Positions 29,493-40,036 of a stretch of DNA of 64,000 nucleotides are shown in pieces. The notes under the pieces are model-generated. The model was not told the origin of the DNA and made no database searches. It worked only from the letters and a program-made list of their open reading frames with translations. Position 1 is the stretch's first letter; every line of letters starts with the position of its first letter. Origin of the DNA: an uncultured Cryomorphaceae bacterium (GTDB lineage: Bacteria > Bacteroidota > Bacteroidia > Flavobacteriales > Schleiferiaceae); contig CAJWZE010000003.1 of the NCBI GenBank assembly GCA_913049845.1, positions 1 through 64,000 of the forward strand. The letters are read 5' to 3'. The position numbers were made by a program, and so were the translations under genes.

Positions 29493-29866
29493 TGTTCTCG
29501 GCACTAGAAAGAAAGTCCTTGTTGGTTTTATTCGGTTCAGGAATTGCCGCTTATGTTATTCAGAATTTATTGGCTTTAACTGGCCACCCCCTGCTTTTTA
29601 CAGCTTATCTCATGAACTTTATATTGGCGGCAGTATTTTTTTTGTTGATTCTTCGATTAAGAACTAACCACGCAGAGAAACTTGGCTTTATTTTTATGAT
29701 TGGTAGTGGAGTAAAATTTAGCTTATACTTCCTTATTTTTAATGCACATTTTCGCGCCGATGGCCTTATCACCACAGAAGAATTTACTGTGTTTTTTGTA
29801 CCCTATGCGCTCTCGACTATTATAGAAACTGCTTCTATAATCAAGGCGCTAAATCAGGAACAGTAA
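29492..29866 (+). CDS. Four-TM AtpI-like hypothetical membrane protein
   Basis: Position in atp operon and hydrophobicity. Confidence 0.6.
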   Translation: MFSALERKSLLVLFGSGIAAYVIQNLLALTGHPLLFTAYLMNFILAAVFFLLILRLRTNHAEKLGFIFMIGSGVKFSLYFLIFNAHFRADGLITTEEFTVFFVPYALSTIIETASIIKALNQEQ

Positions 29867-30028
29867 ACTAATCTATACACCCCCGTTTTCAGCGCTTCTT
29901 TGCCGGCAAGTTAGTAAACTCCGTTAGACCTTAAATAAAACATACTATTTCTTTTTAAGGGTCGGTTTTGTGTATTAATTTTGGCCCGATTTTACGACGC
30001 TAAACGACAGCCACGTAATTTACTTTGT

Positions 30029-31168
30029 ATGATATCTAGGATTACTGCATTATTCGTTTTTACAGGGTTGTTACTCATTAACACACCGGTGCTCGCGCAA
30101 GACTACGGTCACGAAGAAATTCACCAAGAAGAAGAACACGTGGAACACAACGCTCACGCAGAGCCTAATCTTCACGGCGATCATGCGGATACTCATGATT
30201 CACAAGGTGATGATTCTGATATCAAATCTGTTGTAAAAGAGACTATTGAGCATCACCTAGCGGACTCTTATGAATTCCACGTTACTGAAGGAGTAAGTTT
30301 TCCTCTTCCAGTGATTCTTTTGGACGATGGCTTGAAAATATTTAGCTCCTCAAAATTTGATCATGGCCACAGTATCGCTGAAGCAAATGGTAGTTACTAT
30401 GTAATGCACCATAATAAGGTATATAAGACAGACGCTAATGGCTCACTAAATTTTGATAAGCACGATCACCCAATTAATCCGAGGCCGCTTGATTTTTCAA
30501 TCACTAAGAATGTTTTCATGATTTTGGTTATGGCGGTATTTATGGTTGTCTTGTTTGGTCGCATGGCGAAATCCTACGGACCGAACAAGACCCCAAAGAA
30601 AGCAGGAAGGTTCTTGGAGCCCATTGTGATCTATGTAAGAGATGAAATAGCAATTCCGAACATTGGCGAAAAGCACTACAAGAGATACATGAGCTATTTG
30701 CTCACCGTATTTTTCTTTATTTGGTTTCTGAACCTTGTCGGAATGACGCCTTTGGGCATAAATGTTACAGGCAATATTGCCATTACCTTTTCTTTGGCTT
30801 TGATAACCTTCATCATAACTCAGGTTTCCGGCAAAAGAGATTATTGGATGCACATTTTTTGGATGCCCGGGGTTCCGGTGGTATTGAAGCCGGTGATGGC
30901 AGTTATTGAACTTATAGGTTTATTTGTCAAACCGTTTTCATTAATGATACGTTTGTATGCAAACATGCTTGCAGGACACGTTGTTTTAATGAGCATAATC
31001 GGATTAATTTTTGTTTTCGGAAGCTGGTTAGTTTCGCCAGCATTCTTTGGGCTGACACTTGTTTTGTCACTTCTAGAGCTTCTAGTCGCGGCCCTTCAGG
31101 CATATATTTTCACCATGTTGGCTGCGCTGTATTTTGGATCAGCAGTGGAGGAGCATGATCATCATTAA
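30029..31168 (+). CDS. atpB: F0F1 ATP synthase subunit A with His/Asp/Glu-rich N-terminal extension
   Basis: FSLMIRLYANMLAGHVVLMSIIGL; ELLVAALQAYIFTMLAALYFGSA; start at MISRITALFVF. Confidence 0.95.
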   Translation: MISRITALFVFTGLLLINTPVLAQDYGHEEIHQEEEHVEHNAHAEPNLHGDHADTHDSQGDDSDIKSVVKETIEHHLADSYEFHVTEGVSFPLPVILLDDGLKIFSSSKFDHGHSIAEANGSYYVMHHNKVYKTDANGSLNFDKHDHPINPRPLDFSITKNVFMILVMAVFMVVLFGRMAKSYGPNKTPKKAGRFLEPIVIYVRDEIAIPNIGEKHYKRYMSYLLTVFFFIWFLNLVGMTPLGINVTGNIAITFSLALITFIITQVSGKRDYWMHIFWMPGVPVVLKPVMAVIELIGLFVKPFSLMIRLYANMLAGHVVLMSIIGLIFVFGSWLVSPAFFGLTLVLSLLELLVAALQAYIFTMLAALYFGSAVEEHDHH

Positions 31169-31185
31169 AAATGAGTATTAATTAA

Positions 31186-31389
<204 letters not shown>

Positions 31390-31468
31390 GAATCAAGAGG
31401 GTCAGCTCGACGATTGGTCGAGCTGATCTTTATTACCCATTGTATAATTTGATTTAGATCAAAAATTT

Positions 31469-31969
31469 ATGGATAAGCTAATTAACGATTTTTCGGTTGG
31501 ACTGTTCTTTTGGCAGACGTTGGTTTTTGTTACGCTAATTTTTGTTTTAAGAAAATTTGCTTGGAAACCAATATTAGAGGCGGTCAATGAGAGAGAGGCA
31601 TCAATTAAAGGAGCCTTGAAACAAGCTGAAAAGGCGCGTCAAGAAATGGAGTCGTTGCAAGCGAGTAACGAAGCTATTTTGAAAGAAGCGCGTGAGGAGC
31701 GTGAGCGGATTTTGAAAGAAGCGCGCGATATGAAAAACAACATTGTATCAGAAGCTAAGGAAACGGCCGCTGTAGAGACAGAGAAGACTGTTGCTGTTGC
31801 CAAAGCAGCTATTGAAGCGGAAAAAGCGGCTGCTGTTGCAGAGCTGAAGAATCAAGCGGCGGTTTTGAGCATCGAGGTTGCTGAAAAAGTTCTTGGACAA
31901 GAGTTGAGCGCAGAGAACAAGCAAACAGCGATGATCAGCAAGATGATTGACGAAGTTAAAATCAACTAA
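31469..31969 (+). CDS. atpF: F0F1 ATP synthase subunit B
   Basis: FFWQTLVFVTLIFVLRKFAWKPILEAVNEREASIKGAL. Confidence 0.96.
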   Translation: MDKLINDFSVGLFFWQTLVFVTLIFVLRKFAWKPILEAVNEREASIKGALKQAEKARQEMESLQASNEAILKEAREERERILKEARDMKNNIVSEAKETAAVETEKTVAVAKAAIEAEKAAAVAELKNQAAVLSIEVAEKVLGQELSAENKQTAMISKMIDEVKIN

Positions 31970-31979
31970 GGAAGGGTAT

Positions 31980-32537
31980 ATGAATTATCCAAGAGTTGCT
32001 TCCCGTTACAGCAAGGCCTTGCTTGAATTGGCTGTTGAAAAAAACGAGCTAGACAAAGTGAGTGTTGATGTAGCTACGCTAAAAGCGGCAGTCTCAGGCT
32101 CGAGAGACCTAGAGCTGTTATTGGCAAGTCCTATTGTGAAAACGGATAAAAAGCAAGCCATCCTTAATGAAGTGTTCAAGGGAGCGTTCTCGCCAATTTT
32201 TGAGGGGTTTGTTTCATTGATTACGAAAAACGGTCGCGAGTCTATTTTAACCGCGATTTGTGAAAAGTTTGAAGCGGATGTGCTCGAGCACAAGGGCATC
32301 GTTGAGGCAGAAGTTACTACTGCAGTAGCACTGACCCATACCGACAAAGAAAAGTTGGTATCATCGCTTAAAACTCAGTTGGGTAAAGAGGTGATACTAA
32401 AAGAGTATATCGACGCATCTACCATCGGCGGCATGAAGTTGTTTGTGGGGGGGTATCAAATCGACAACACGGTTTCTGGAAAGCTGAGAGCCTTGCGAAA
32501 CCAACTAATTGACACGTCTTACGAGACGAAATTTTAA
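31980..32537 (+). CDS. atpH: F0F1 ATP synthase subunit delta
   Basis: ASRYSKALLELAVEKNELDKV; position in operon; start at MNYPRVASRYSKAL. Confidence 0.95.
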   Translation: MNYPRVASRYSKALLELAVEKNELDKVSVDVATLKAAVSGSRDLELLLASPIVKTDKKQAILNEVFKGAFSPIFEGFVSLITKNGRESILTAICEKFEADVLEHKGIVEAEVTTAVALTHTDKEKLVSSLKTQLGKEVILKEYIDASTIGGMKLFVGGYQIDNTVSGKLRALRNQLIDTSYETKF

Positions 32538-32565
32538 GAAAAACAAAGCCTTAATATAAAGGATC

Positions 32566-34146
32566 ATGGCAGAAGTAAATCCAGCTGAAATTTCAGCAAT
32601 TCTCAAACAACAACTATCAGGGATGGCATCAGGTGCAGACCTTCAGGAGGTAGGCACTGTATTGGAAGTAGGCGATGGTATTGCACGCGCTTACGGCTTA
32701 ACTAACGCTCAGTCTGGTGAGTTGGTAGAATTTGAAAACGGTCAAAAAGGTATCGTATTAAACCTTGAAGAAGATAATGTGGGTATCGTATTGCTTGCAC
32801 CTTCTACAGACATCAAGGAAGGATCTACAGTAAAGCGTACCAACACTATTGCCTCTATCAATGTAGGCGAGGGAATGGTTGGTCGTGTAGTAGACACACT
32901 CGGTAACCCTATCGATGGTAAAGGACCTGTCCAGGGCGAAACCTACGAGATGCCGTTAGAGCGCAAGGCTCCTGGTGTTATCTACCGTCAGCCGGTAAAC
33001 GAGCCGATGCAGACAGGTATCAAGTCTATTGACGCAATGATTCCTATTGGTCGCGGTCAGCGTGAGTTGATTATTGGTGACCGTCAGACAGGTAAGACAA
33101 CTGTTGCAATTGATACCATCATTAACCAGAAGGAATTCTACGACAAAGGTGAGCCTGTATACTGTATATACGTTGCTGTAGGCCAGAAAGGTTCTACTGT
33201 TGCGGGTATCGCTAAGACATTGGAAGATGCAGGTGCGTTGCAGTACACTACGATTGTCGCTGCGAACGCCTCTGATCCAGCTCCGATGCAGTTCTACGCA
33301 CCATTTGCAGGTGCGGCGATCGGTGAATACTTCCGTGACACGGGCCGTCCAGGCTTGATTATTTATGACGACTTAAGTAAGCAAGCGGTTGCTTACCGTG
33401 AGGTGTCCCTTCTACTACGCCGTCCACCGGGCCGTGAGGCATACCCAGGTGATGTATTCTACTTGCACTCAAGATTGCTCGAGCGTGCTGCGAAAGTCAT
33501 TGCTGATGACACAATTGCTGCTCAGATGAATGATCTTCCTGAGTCTTTGCAAAGCAAGGTGAAAGGTGGTGGTTCATTGACGGCACTTCCTATTATCGAA
33601 ACACAAGCTGGTGATGTATCTGCCTACATTCCTACTAACGTAATTTCTATTACGGACGGTCAGATCTTCTTGGAGGCTGATTTGTTTAACTCAGGGGTAC
33701 GTCCGGCGATTAATGTTGGTATCTCTGTATCTCGTGTTGGTGGTTCTGCTCAGATTAAACCAATGAAAAAGGTATCTGGTACATTGAAGCTTGACCAAGC
33801 ACAGTACCGTGAGCTTGAAGCATTTGCGAAATTCGGCTCTGATCTTGATGCTGCTACTATGGCGGTAATTAATAAGGGTGAGCGTAACGTAGAGATCTTG
33901 AAGCAAGGTGTAAATGCTCCAATGTCTGTAGCACACCAAGTGGCAATTATCTACGTAGGCACGAAAGGTAAATTGAATAAGGTGCCAGTAAACAAGGTGA
34001 AGGCTTTCGAAGTAGCACTTATTGAGTATATGGAAGCAAACCAGAAAGCCGCGTTTGATAGCATTGCAGCGGGTAAGTGGACAGATGCTGAGATCGCGGC
34101 AATCGAAGCTTCTGTTGCTGAGGTTTTACCAACGTATGAAGTATAA
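32566..34146 (+). CDS. atpA: F0F1 ATP synthase subunit alpha
   Basis: [71 protein letters not shown]. Confidence 0.99.
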   Translation: MAEVNPAEISAILKQQLSGMASGADLQEVGTVLEVGDGIARAYGLTNAQSGELVEFENGQKGIVLNLEEDNVGIVLLAPSTDIKEGSTVKRTNTIASINVGEGMVGRVVDTLGNPIDGKGPVQGETYEMPLERKAPGVIYRQPVNEPMQTGIKSIDAMIPIGRGQRELIIGDRQTGKTTVAIDTIINQKEFYDKGEPVYCIYVAVGQKGSTVAGIAKTLEDAGALQYTTIVAANASDPAPMQFYAPFAGAAIGEYFRDTGRPGLIIYDDLSKQAVAYREVSLLLRRPPGREAYPGDVFYLHSRLLERAAKVIADDTIAAQMNDLPESLQSKVKGGGSLTALPIIETQAGDVSAYIPTNVISITDGQIFLEADLFNSGVRPAINVGISVSRVGGSAQIKPMKKVSGTLKLDQAQYRELEAFAKFGSDLDAATMAVINKGERNVEILKQGVNAPMSVAHQVAIIYVGTKGKLNKVPVNKVKAFEVALIEYMEANQKAAFDSIAAGKWTDAEIAAIEASVAEVLPTYEV

Positions 34147-34195
34147 AAAGAAACTTAGCGCTGCGCCTTGGTGCAGCGTCTAAATATTCCCAGAT

Positions 34196-35047
34196 ATGGC
34201 GAATCTAAAAGAGCTAAGAGTTAGAATCACTTCTATTGGCAGCACAATGAAGATCACTTCAGCAATGAAGATGGTGAGTGCTGCCAAGTTGAAGAAGGCG
34301 CAAGACGCAATTGTACAAATGCGTCCATATGCGTCCAAATTGACCGAAATTCTACAAAAAGCCTCTTCTACACTCGACAGCAGTGAAAACGCGTACAGTG
34401 TTTTTCGTGAAACTAACCGCACGCGTGTGGTTGTTATTACCTCAAACCGAGGTCTTTGCGGAGCGTTCAACTCTAGCGTGGTGAAAAAGGCCAAAGCCTT
34501 GATGACCGACAGCAACGATGACTTCAGCATTGTAGCGATTGGCAAGAAGGCAGGCGACGCATTTAAAGACGATGTACGCCTTGTAGAGCGTAATTCTGAG
34601 CTTTGGGCCAACATTAGTTTTGAGGCAGCGTCAGAATATGCACACAAGCTAATGGACGGCTTCTTAGCTGGAGAATTTGACAAAGTAGTTTTGGTATACA
34701 ATGCGTTCCGTAACGCAGCAGTTCAAGAGCCTACTTCAGAGCAGATGCTTCCGATTTCTATGGAGGCAGACGGCCCAGTAGACACTACAGAGTACCTCTA
34801 CGAGCCAACGAAATCAGAGATACTCGAAGACTTGATTCCTAAATCGTTAAAGACGCAGTTTTTTGCATCATTGCTGGACGCTAATGCTTCTGAGCACGGC
34901 GCTCGTATGACGGCGATGCACAAAGCAACAGATAATGCGAAAGCACTTCAGGGCGACCTTAAACTAGAATATAACAAAGCACGTCAGGCCGCGATTACCA
35001 ACGAAATCTTGGAGATTGTTGGTGGTGCAGACGCTCTCGCTGGATAA
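34196..35047 (+). CDS. atpG: F0F1 ATP synthase subunit gamma
   Basis: LKELRVRITSIGSTMKITSAMKMVSAAKLKKAQ; ITSNRGLCGAFNSSV. Confidence 0.98.
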   Translation: MANLKELRVRITSIGSTMKITSAMKMVSAAKLKKAQDAIVQMRPYASKLTEILQKASSTLDSSENAYSVFRETNRTRVVVITSNRGLCGAFNSSVVKKAKALMTDSNDDFSIVAIGKKAGDAFKDDVRLVERNSELWANISFEAASEYAHKLMDGFLAGEFDKVVLVYNAFRNAAVQEPTSEQMLPISMEADGPVDTTEYLYEPTKSEILEDLIPKSLKTQFFASLLDANASEHGARMTAMHKATDNAKALQGDLKLEYNKARQAAITNEILEIVGGADALAG

Positions 35048-35070
35048 TAATCCCTGTGAAAACCAAATAG

Positions 35071-35107
35071 AACCCCTTTTGGCAATGCGCTGAAGGGGGT
35101 TTTTTGT
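35071..35107 (+). terminator. Rho-independent terminator after atpG
   Basis: AACCCCTT...AAGGGGGTT followed by TTTTT. Confidence 0.8.
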
Positions 35108-35418
35108 CTCTCCTAAGACCAAATTTTGAATTCAATTGAGACAAATACATTTTGACTTAAATTGGCCTAACTATACCATTAAACCGTTGAAACACGACCC
35201 ACTCGGAAATTTTCGAGAAGGAATTCATTAGCATTGCTGAATTAATGGAGCTCTTCGACATTTTAAAAGCTCCTGAACAGCGCCCTTTTAAGAAAGGATA
35301 GAAAAGAGCGTTAAACTAGGAGGAAAAGTCATTATTTCCAAGAAGTCGCTCCGCGAAAAATTTACATAAATCGCACATAAACTACCGGGTCTAGGCGTGA
35401 AATCCCTAAATTCGAGAT

Positions 35419-36834
35419 ATGCGTTTTCTAACTCTTCGAGTACGTACATTCTTGTTCATGATGTTGAACCTGCTGTTGGCATTTCTGCTTACAGGGGCGT
35501 TCAGCTTGTTTCACTTTCAAGAAGAAACTACGAACTACCACCTACAGCGATTGGAGCGCAAAGAACGCGCTATCATTAGCCATATTGAATACGTCATCTC
35601 CGGTCAAGACAGTGTCCCGAGATCCTACGATGAATGGTCCTCGCTCTTTAACGAGCGATTGAACGAAATTGGCTCCGTACACAAATTAGATTTAGCCATA
35701 TACCATCCTATGGGTGAGCGCATCGCGGCTTCCGTTAATGCTCTAGAAAACCAGGGGGTATTGCAAGAGCGCCTGAATGAATTTTCGAAGGATGGTAGAA
35801 GAACTCCTTTGGGTCGGAAGGTTGATGATTCCGGAGATTTGTTAATCAGTACGAGCGAAATCCTTGATGCCGACAAAGAGGTTGACCTTATCGTAAAAAC
35901 ACTATACCGAGTTGATAACAGCGCTATACCAGAAAGCGAGATAGAGTACCTAAAGCAGCTGGTTTACGTATATCTATTTTTATTGTTATTGGGTATCGCG
36001 CTGGCCTTTGTGCTGTCGAATTATATTAGCCAGAATATGCGCAGGGTCATCGAACAGCTTAAAAAATTTCGACTAAACAAATCTAATGAAAAGCTAGATT
36101 GGCGATTCAACGATGAGATTGGTGAGTTGATACAACAGTATAACGATATGGTTGATCAGCTTGAGCGGACAGCTGTTGAGCTTGCTACTAGCGAGCGCGA
36201 AAGCGCGTGGAAAGAAATGGCCCAGCAGGTAGCCCACGAGATAAAGAACCCACTTACGCCAATGCGCTTGACCTTACAGATGATCGAGCGCGAAAAGGAC
36301 ATTAAAGAGGTGCGCGAGATGGCCACGAACTTGTTGGAGGAGGTTGAAAATCTAACGCATATCGCTGAGGCTTTTTCAAGGTTCGCTCAGATGCCGGGAC
36401 TAAAGCTTGAGCGTTTTGACATTTCCTATCAAACCAATAGAGCTGTAGGCTTGTACGCAGATCGCGGTGTTAGCTTTATTTCCTCGGGTCCGGTATACGC
36501 TTATGTCGATAAGGAGCAGTGGTCGCGTATTATGCACAATCTTGTTAAAAACGCCATTCAAAGCGTACCAAATAACCGAGAGACAGAGATTGTAATCTTA
36601 GTGAATAAGCAAGAAAGTTCAGCGAGTATTCACGTTCGAGACAACGGAGAGGGAATTCCAGAGTCAATGCACGAACGTGTATTCGAACCAAATTTTACCA
36701 CCAAGAGCTCAGGTATGGGACTTGGCCTGGCGATGGTGAAGAACCTAATCGAAAACTTTGGCGGAACTATCAGGTTTGAGACTTCGCGAAGCGGTACAGA
36801 ATTTATTATTGAATTACCTATTACTACAGAATAA
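35419..36834 (+). CDS. Sensor histidine kinase (NtrY-like)
   Basis: HAMP-like linker; QQVAHEIKNPLTPMRLTLQMIERE H-box; NLVKNAIQSVP N-box; DNGEGIPESMHERVFEPNFTTKSSGMGLGLAMVKNLIE. Confidence 0.93.
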   Translation: MRFLTLRVRTFLFMMLNLLLAFLLTGAFSLFHFQEETTNYHLQRLERKERAIISHIEYVISGQDSVPRSYDEWSSLFNERLNEIGSVHKLDLAIYHPMGERIAASVNALENQGVLQERLNEFSKDGRRTPLGRKVDDSGDLLISTSEILDADKEVDLIVKTLYRVDNSAIPESEIEYLKQLVYVYLFLLLLGIALAFVLSNYISQNMRRVIEQLKKFRLNKSNEKLDWRFNDEIGELIQQYNDMVDQLERTAVELATSERESAWKEMAQQVAHEIKNPLTPMRLTLQMIEREKDIKEVREMATNLLEEVENLTHIAEAFSRFAQMPGLKLERFDISYQTNRAVGLYADRGVSFISSGPVYAYVDKEQWSRIMHNLVKNAIQSVPNNRETEIVILVNKQESSASIHVRDNGEGIPESMHERVFEPNFTTKSSGMGLGLAMVKNLIENFGGTIRFETSRSGTEFIIELPITTE

Positions 36835-36835
36835 T

Positions 36836-37621
36836 ATGGAACAATTCCAACACCTCATCATTGAGAAAAATGACGGTATAACATTATTAGTATTGAACCG
36901 TCCTAAGCAGTTAAACGCCCTAAATAAGGAGTTGTTAAGTGAACTAAACAGGGCCTTTGAGTTGCTTCGCGAGGACGCCGAAACCAAGGTTGTCATTTTG
37001 ACCGGATCTGGCGAGAAAGCATTCGTTGCCGGAGCAGACATCAAGGAGTTCGCTTCATTCAATGGAGAAAAAGGTACCGAGCTCGCAAAAACAGGGCAAA
37101 TAACAGTATTTAATCTAATCGAAGAATTTCCGAAACCGGTGATTGCAGCAGTGAATGGATTTGCGCTTGGAGGCGGCTTAGAATTGGCTATGTCTGCACA
37201 TGTACGTATAGCATCCGAAAACGCTCGTATGGGCCTTCCAGAGACTTCTCTGGGGCTAATACCAGGATACGGTGGTACGCAACGTCTTCCACAGCTTATT
37301 GGCAAGGGAAGAGCCTTAGAAATGATCTTTAGCGCAAAAATGATAGATGCTCCTACCGCCTTGAGTTACGGCTTGGTCAACCAGGTAGTTCCTCAGGCTG
37401 ATCTGCTAGAGGCGGCTCAAATTATGGCGAAGTCGTTTGCGAAAAACAGTATTGTAGCTATGGGCTATGCTATTGAGTCTGTAAACGCGGGGCTGTTGGA
37501 AGGGTCTATCGGCTACGATGTAGAGGTCCAGGCTTTTGGTGATTGTTTTGAAACAGAAGATTTCAAGGAAGGAACAACAGCATTTATTGAGAAGCGAAAA
37601 CCATACTTTCCGGGAGCTTAA
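36836..37621 (+). CDS. Enoyl-CoA hydratase/isomerase family protein
   Basis: NRPKQLNALNKELLSEL; AFVAGADIKEFA; NGFALGGGLELAMSAHVRIASENARMGLPETSLGLIPGYGGTQRLPQL; start at MEQFQHL. Confidence 0.95.
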   Translation: MEQFQHLIIEKNDGITLLVLNRPKQLNALNKELLSELNRAFELLREDAETKVVILTGSGEKAFVAGADIKEFASFNGEKGTELAKTGQITVFNLIEEFPKPVIAAVNGFALGGGLELAMSAHVRIASENARMGLPETSLGLIPGYGGTQRLPQLIGKGRALEMIFSAKMIDAPTALSYGLVNQVVPQADLLEAAQIMAKSFAKNSIVAMGYAIESVNAGLLEGSIGYDVEVQAFGDCFETEDFKEGTTAFIEKRKPYFPGA

Positions 37622-38286
37622 TGTCAAAATTTTTCTTTGAAGTACCTCAGAAGCAACGTATAGACGTTTTAGGAACGCTTAATGAATCCACCACGGATGT
37701 TTGGATAGCGTTGCACGGCTACGGCCAGCTCGTCGAGTATTTTCAGCGGCATTTTAGAAGTATGGTTACGCCTGCTCGGGCCTTTGTGTTCCCACAAGGC
37801 GCCCATAAATTTTACTTACAAGGAACCGAGGGGCGTGTGGGGGCTTCTTGGATGACGAAGGAGGACAGGCTCATAGACATAGAAAATCAGCGTTTGTACC
37901 TAAACGAGGTATGCCGTTGGGCCTTCTCCGAAGCTACGAATGCGCGTTTACATATGGTCGGCTTTAGCCAAGGAGTGGCTACTGGCATGCGTTTTTTAGG
38001 ACATACAACGGCATCATTTCAAAGCTTGTTGGCTTGGGCGGGAAGTTGGCCGCCTGATCTCGAGGGAAGAAGCCAAGAGGCGCTTAAAGCTATGCGTATA
38101 AGCGCTTGGTTCGGCACGAAAGACCCTTATGTTGACCAAGAAAAGAAGCAGGAGCGATGCGCGCTTTATTCACAAGAATTCAACTTGCACCCGGAGGTCA
38201 ACACCTACGAAGGCGCACATAGCTTTGATTCCAATATCTTAGCTAGCGAAATAGCCCGATTAGAACTAGTAACACTCGAACAATGA
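37621..38286 (+). CDS. Alpha/beta hydrolase (carboxylesterase/phospholipase-like)
   Basis: ALHGYGQLVEYF; HMVGFSQGVATGMRFL nucleophile elbow; GAHSFD. Confidence 0.85.
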   Translation: MSKFFFEVPQKQRIDVLGTLNESTTDVWIALHGYGQLVEYFQRHFRSMVTPARAFVFPQGAHKFYLQGTEGRVGASWMTKEDRLIDIENQRLYLNEVCRWAFSEATNARLHMVGFSQGVATGMRFLGHTTASFQSLLAWAGSWPPDLEGRSQEALKAMRISAWFGTKDPYVDQEKKQERCALYSQEFNLHPEVNTYEGAHSFDSNILASEIARLELVTLEQ

Positions 38287-39539
38287 CACACGAAATGCAC
38301 CCTTTAATTACTAACGATGCAACGCTCCTCGGTATTCTTGCCGCGATGCTTGGTGGGATCTTCTTGACCTCAAAAAGCGAGCGGCCGTTTTGGAAGAAGT
38401 TTTATAAATACATTCCCGCACTTTTATTGTGTTATTTCCTGCCGTCACTGCTTACTACATTTGAAATTATTGACCCGAAGCAAAGTCGATTGTATTTCGT
38501 GGCTTCGCGTTATTTACTACCAGCCGCCCTCATTCTATTGACTCTAAGCATTGACTTTGGCGAGGTGAAAAAACTTGGACCTAAAGCATTGATTATGTTC
38601 TTTACAGGAACAATAGGTGTAATCATTGGGGGGCCAATTTCCATTCTCCTTTTTAGTGTTATTGCTCCCGATATTGTAGGTGCAAACCCCGAGGAGATAT
38701 GGCGCGGTATGACTACTGTGGCGGGCTCATGGATTGGCGGTGGAGCCAATCAGGCGGCAATGAAGGAGGTTTTTGAAGTTAGTGAAGGGATTTTCTCGGC
38801 GATGGTAACCGTAGATGTTTTAGTTGCTGAATTGTGGATGGCATTCCTGCTCATCGGCGTGGCTAAAGCCAAAAATATTGATGTCCGTTTTGGTGCAGAC
38901 GCATCATCTGTATTGACCCTTCAAGAAAAGATGGAGGCCTATACCGCGAGTATTTCTAAAATCCCAACATTTAATGACCTGATCTATATTCTGGCAATCG
39001 CGTTTGGGGCAACAGGATTAGCACACGGCTTAAGCGATGTTATTGCCCCGTTTATCGGTGAAAACTACCCTGTACTTGCTAAATTCAGCTTGACCTCAGG
39101 GTTCTTCTGGCTAGTGGTGATTGCCACAACTATAGGCATCGCATTAAGCTTTACTACTGTAAGAAATTTAGAAGGTGCAGGCGCCTCAAAGGTAGGGTCT
39201 GTGTTCATCTATATCTTAGTCGCTACCATTGGGATGAGCATGAATGTTATGGAGGTGTTCGAAAACCCTGGGCTTTTTGCCGTTGGCTTGGTATGGATGA
39301 TTTTCCACGTTGGACTGATGTTCTTAGTCGCAAAAATCATTAAGGCGCCCTATTTCTTTTTGGCTGTGGGTTCGAAAGCAAATATTGGAGGGGCTGCAAG
39401 TGCGCCAGTGGTTGCCGCTGCATTCCACCCGGCACTTGCGCCGGTAGGCGTGCTTCTTGCGGTTCTTGGTTATGCTTTGGGGACCTATGGCGCCTACATC
39501 TGCGGTCTCTTAATGCAAGGCGCAGCAGGTGTTTACTAA
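38283..39539 (+). CDS. DUF819 family membrane protein
   Basis: Multi-TM; GSWIGGGANQAAMKEVFEVSEGIFSAMVTVDVL; KANIGGAASAPVVAAAFHP. Confidence 0.88.
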   Translation: MTHEMHPLITNDATLLGILAAMLGGIFLTSKSERPFWKKFYKYIPALLLCYFLPSLLTTFEIIDPKQSRLYFVASRYLLPAALILLTLSIDFGEVKKLGPKALIMFFTGTIGVIIGGPISILLFSVIAPDIVGANPEEIWRGMTTVAGSWIGGGANQAAMKEVFEVSEGIFSAMVTVDVLVAELWMAFLLIGVAKAKNIDVRFGADASSVLTLQEKMEAYTASISKIPTFNDLIYILAIAFGATGLAHGLSDVIAPFIGENYPVLAKFSLTSGFFWLVVIATTIGIALSFTTVRNLEGAGASKVGSVFIYILVATIGMSMNVMEVFENPGLFAVGLVWMIFHVGLMFLVAKIIKAPYFFLAVGSKANIGGAASAPVVAAAFHPALAPVGVLLAVLGYALGTYGAYICGLLMQGAAGVY

Positions 39540-40035
39540 AAGCGTCGTTATTAAAAACGGTAAGGCCTTTCCTGAGCCGTTTCGATTTTACCTGTTGATA
39601 GGTATTATCTGTGTCGCCACCATTGCGGCAAGAGAATACCAGGGTTTCGGATTTCTGTTAGTGCCCTTGTCAGGCATCACCTCTCGCAGAGGGACACGGT
39701 TTACAACTCAAGGATACCGCCGGTATTTCTCTGTGTTTGGACTAAAATTTGGCATTTGGGAAACTGTAAATGAGGGCGAGCAGATGGTGTTAATTGGTCT
39801 AAATATGAGTAGCCAATACGGCTCATATGGCGGTATGTTGGCCACGAAGGAAGAAAAACTGTGGACGCTGTATATTGTAAATGCAAAGCATAGAAACAAG
39901 CGCGACATTGGCGTCGCGGCGGATAAAGATTATTTAATTCAAAAGGCCGCAGAAGTGGCCGACATAACAGCCTTGGAATTGGTTCCCTTTTCTCCGGCTA
40001 TTTCGCAACAAACGCGCAACAGAAAGAGACGTTAA
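39529..40035 (+). CDS. Hypothetical membrane-associated protein
   Basis: Intact ORF overlapping the DUF819 gene end; hydrophobic N-terminal segment. Confidence 0.6.
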   Translation: MFTKSVVIKNGKAFPEPFRFYLLIGIICVATIAAREYQGFGFLLVPLSGITSRRGTRFTTQGYRRYFSVFGLKFGIWETVNEGEQMVLIGLNMSSQYGSYGGMLATKEEKLWTLYIVNAKHRNKRDIGVAADKDYLIQKAAEVADITALELVPFSPAISQQTRNRKRR

Positions 40036-40036
40036 C

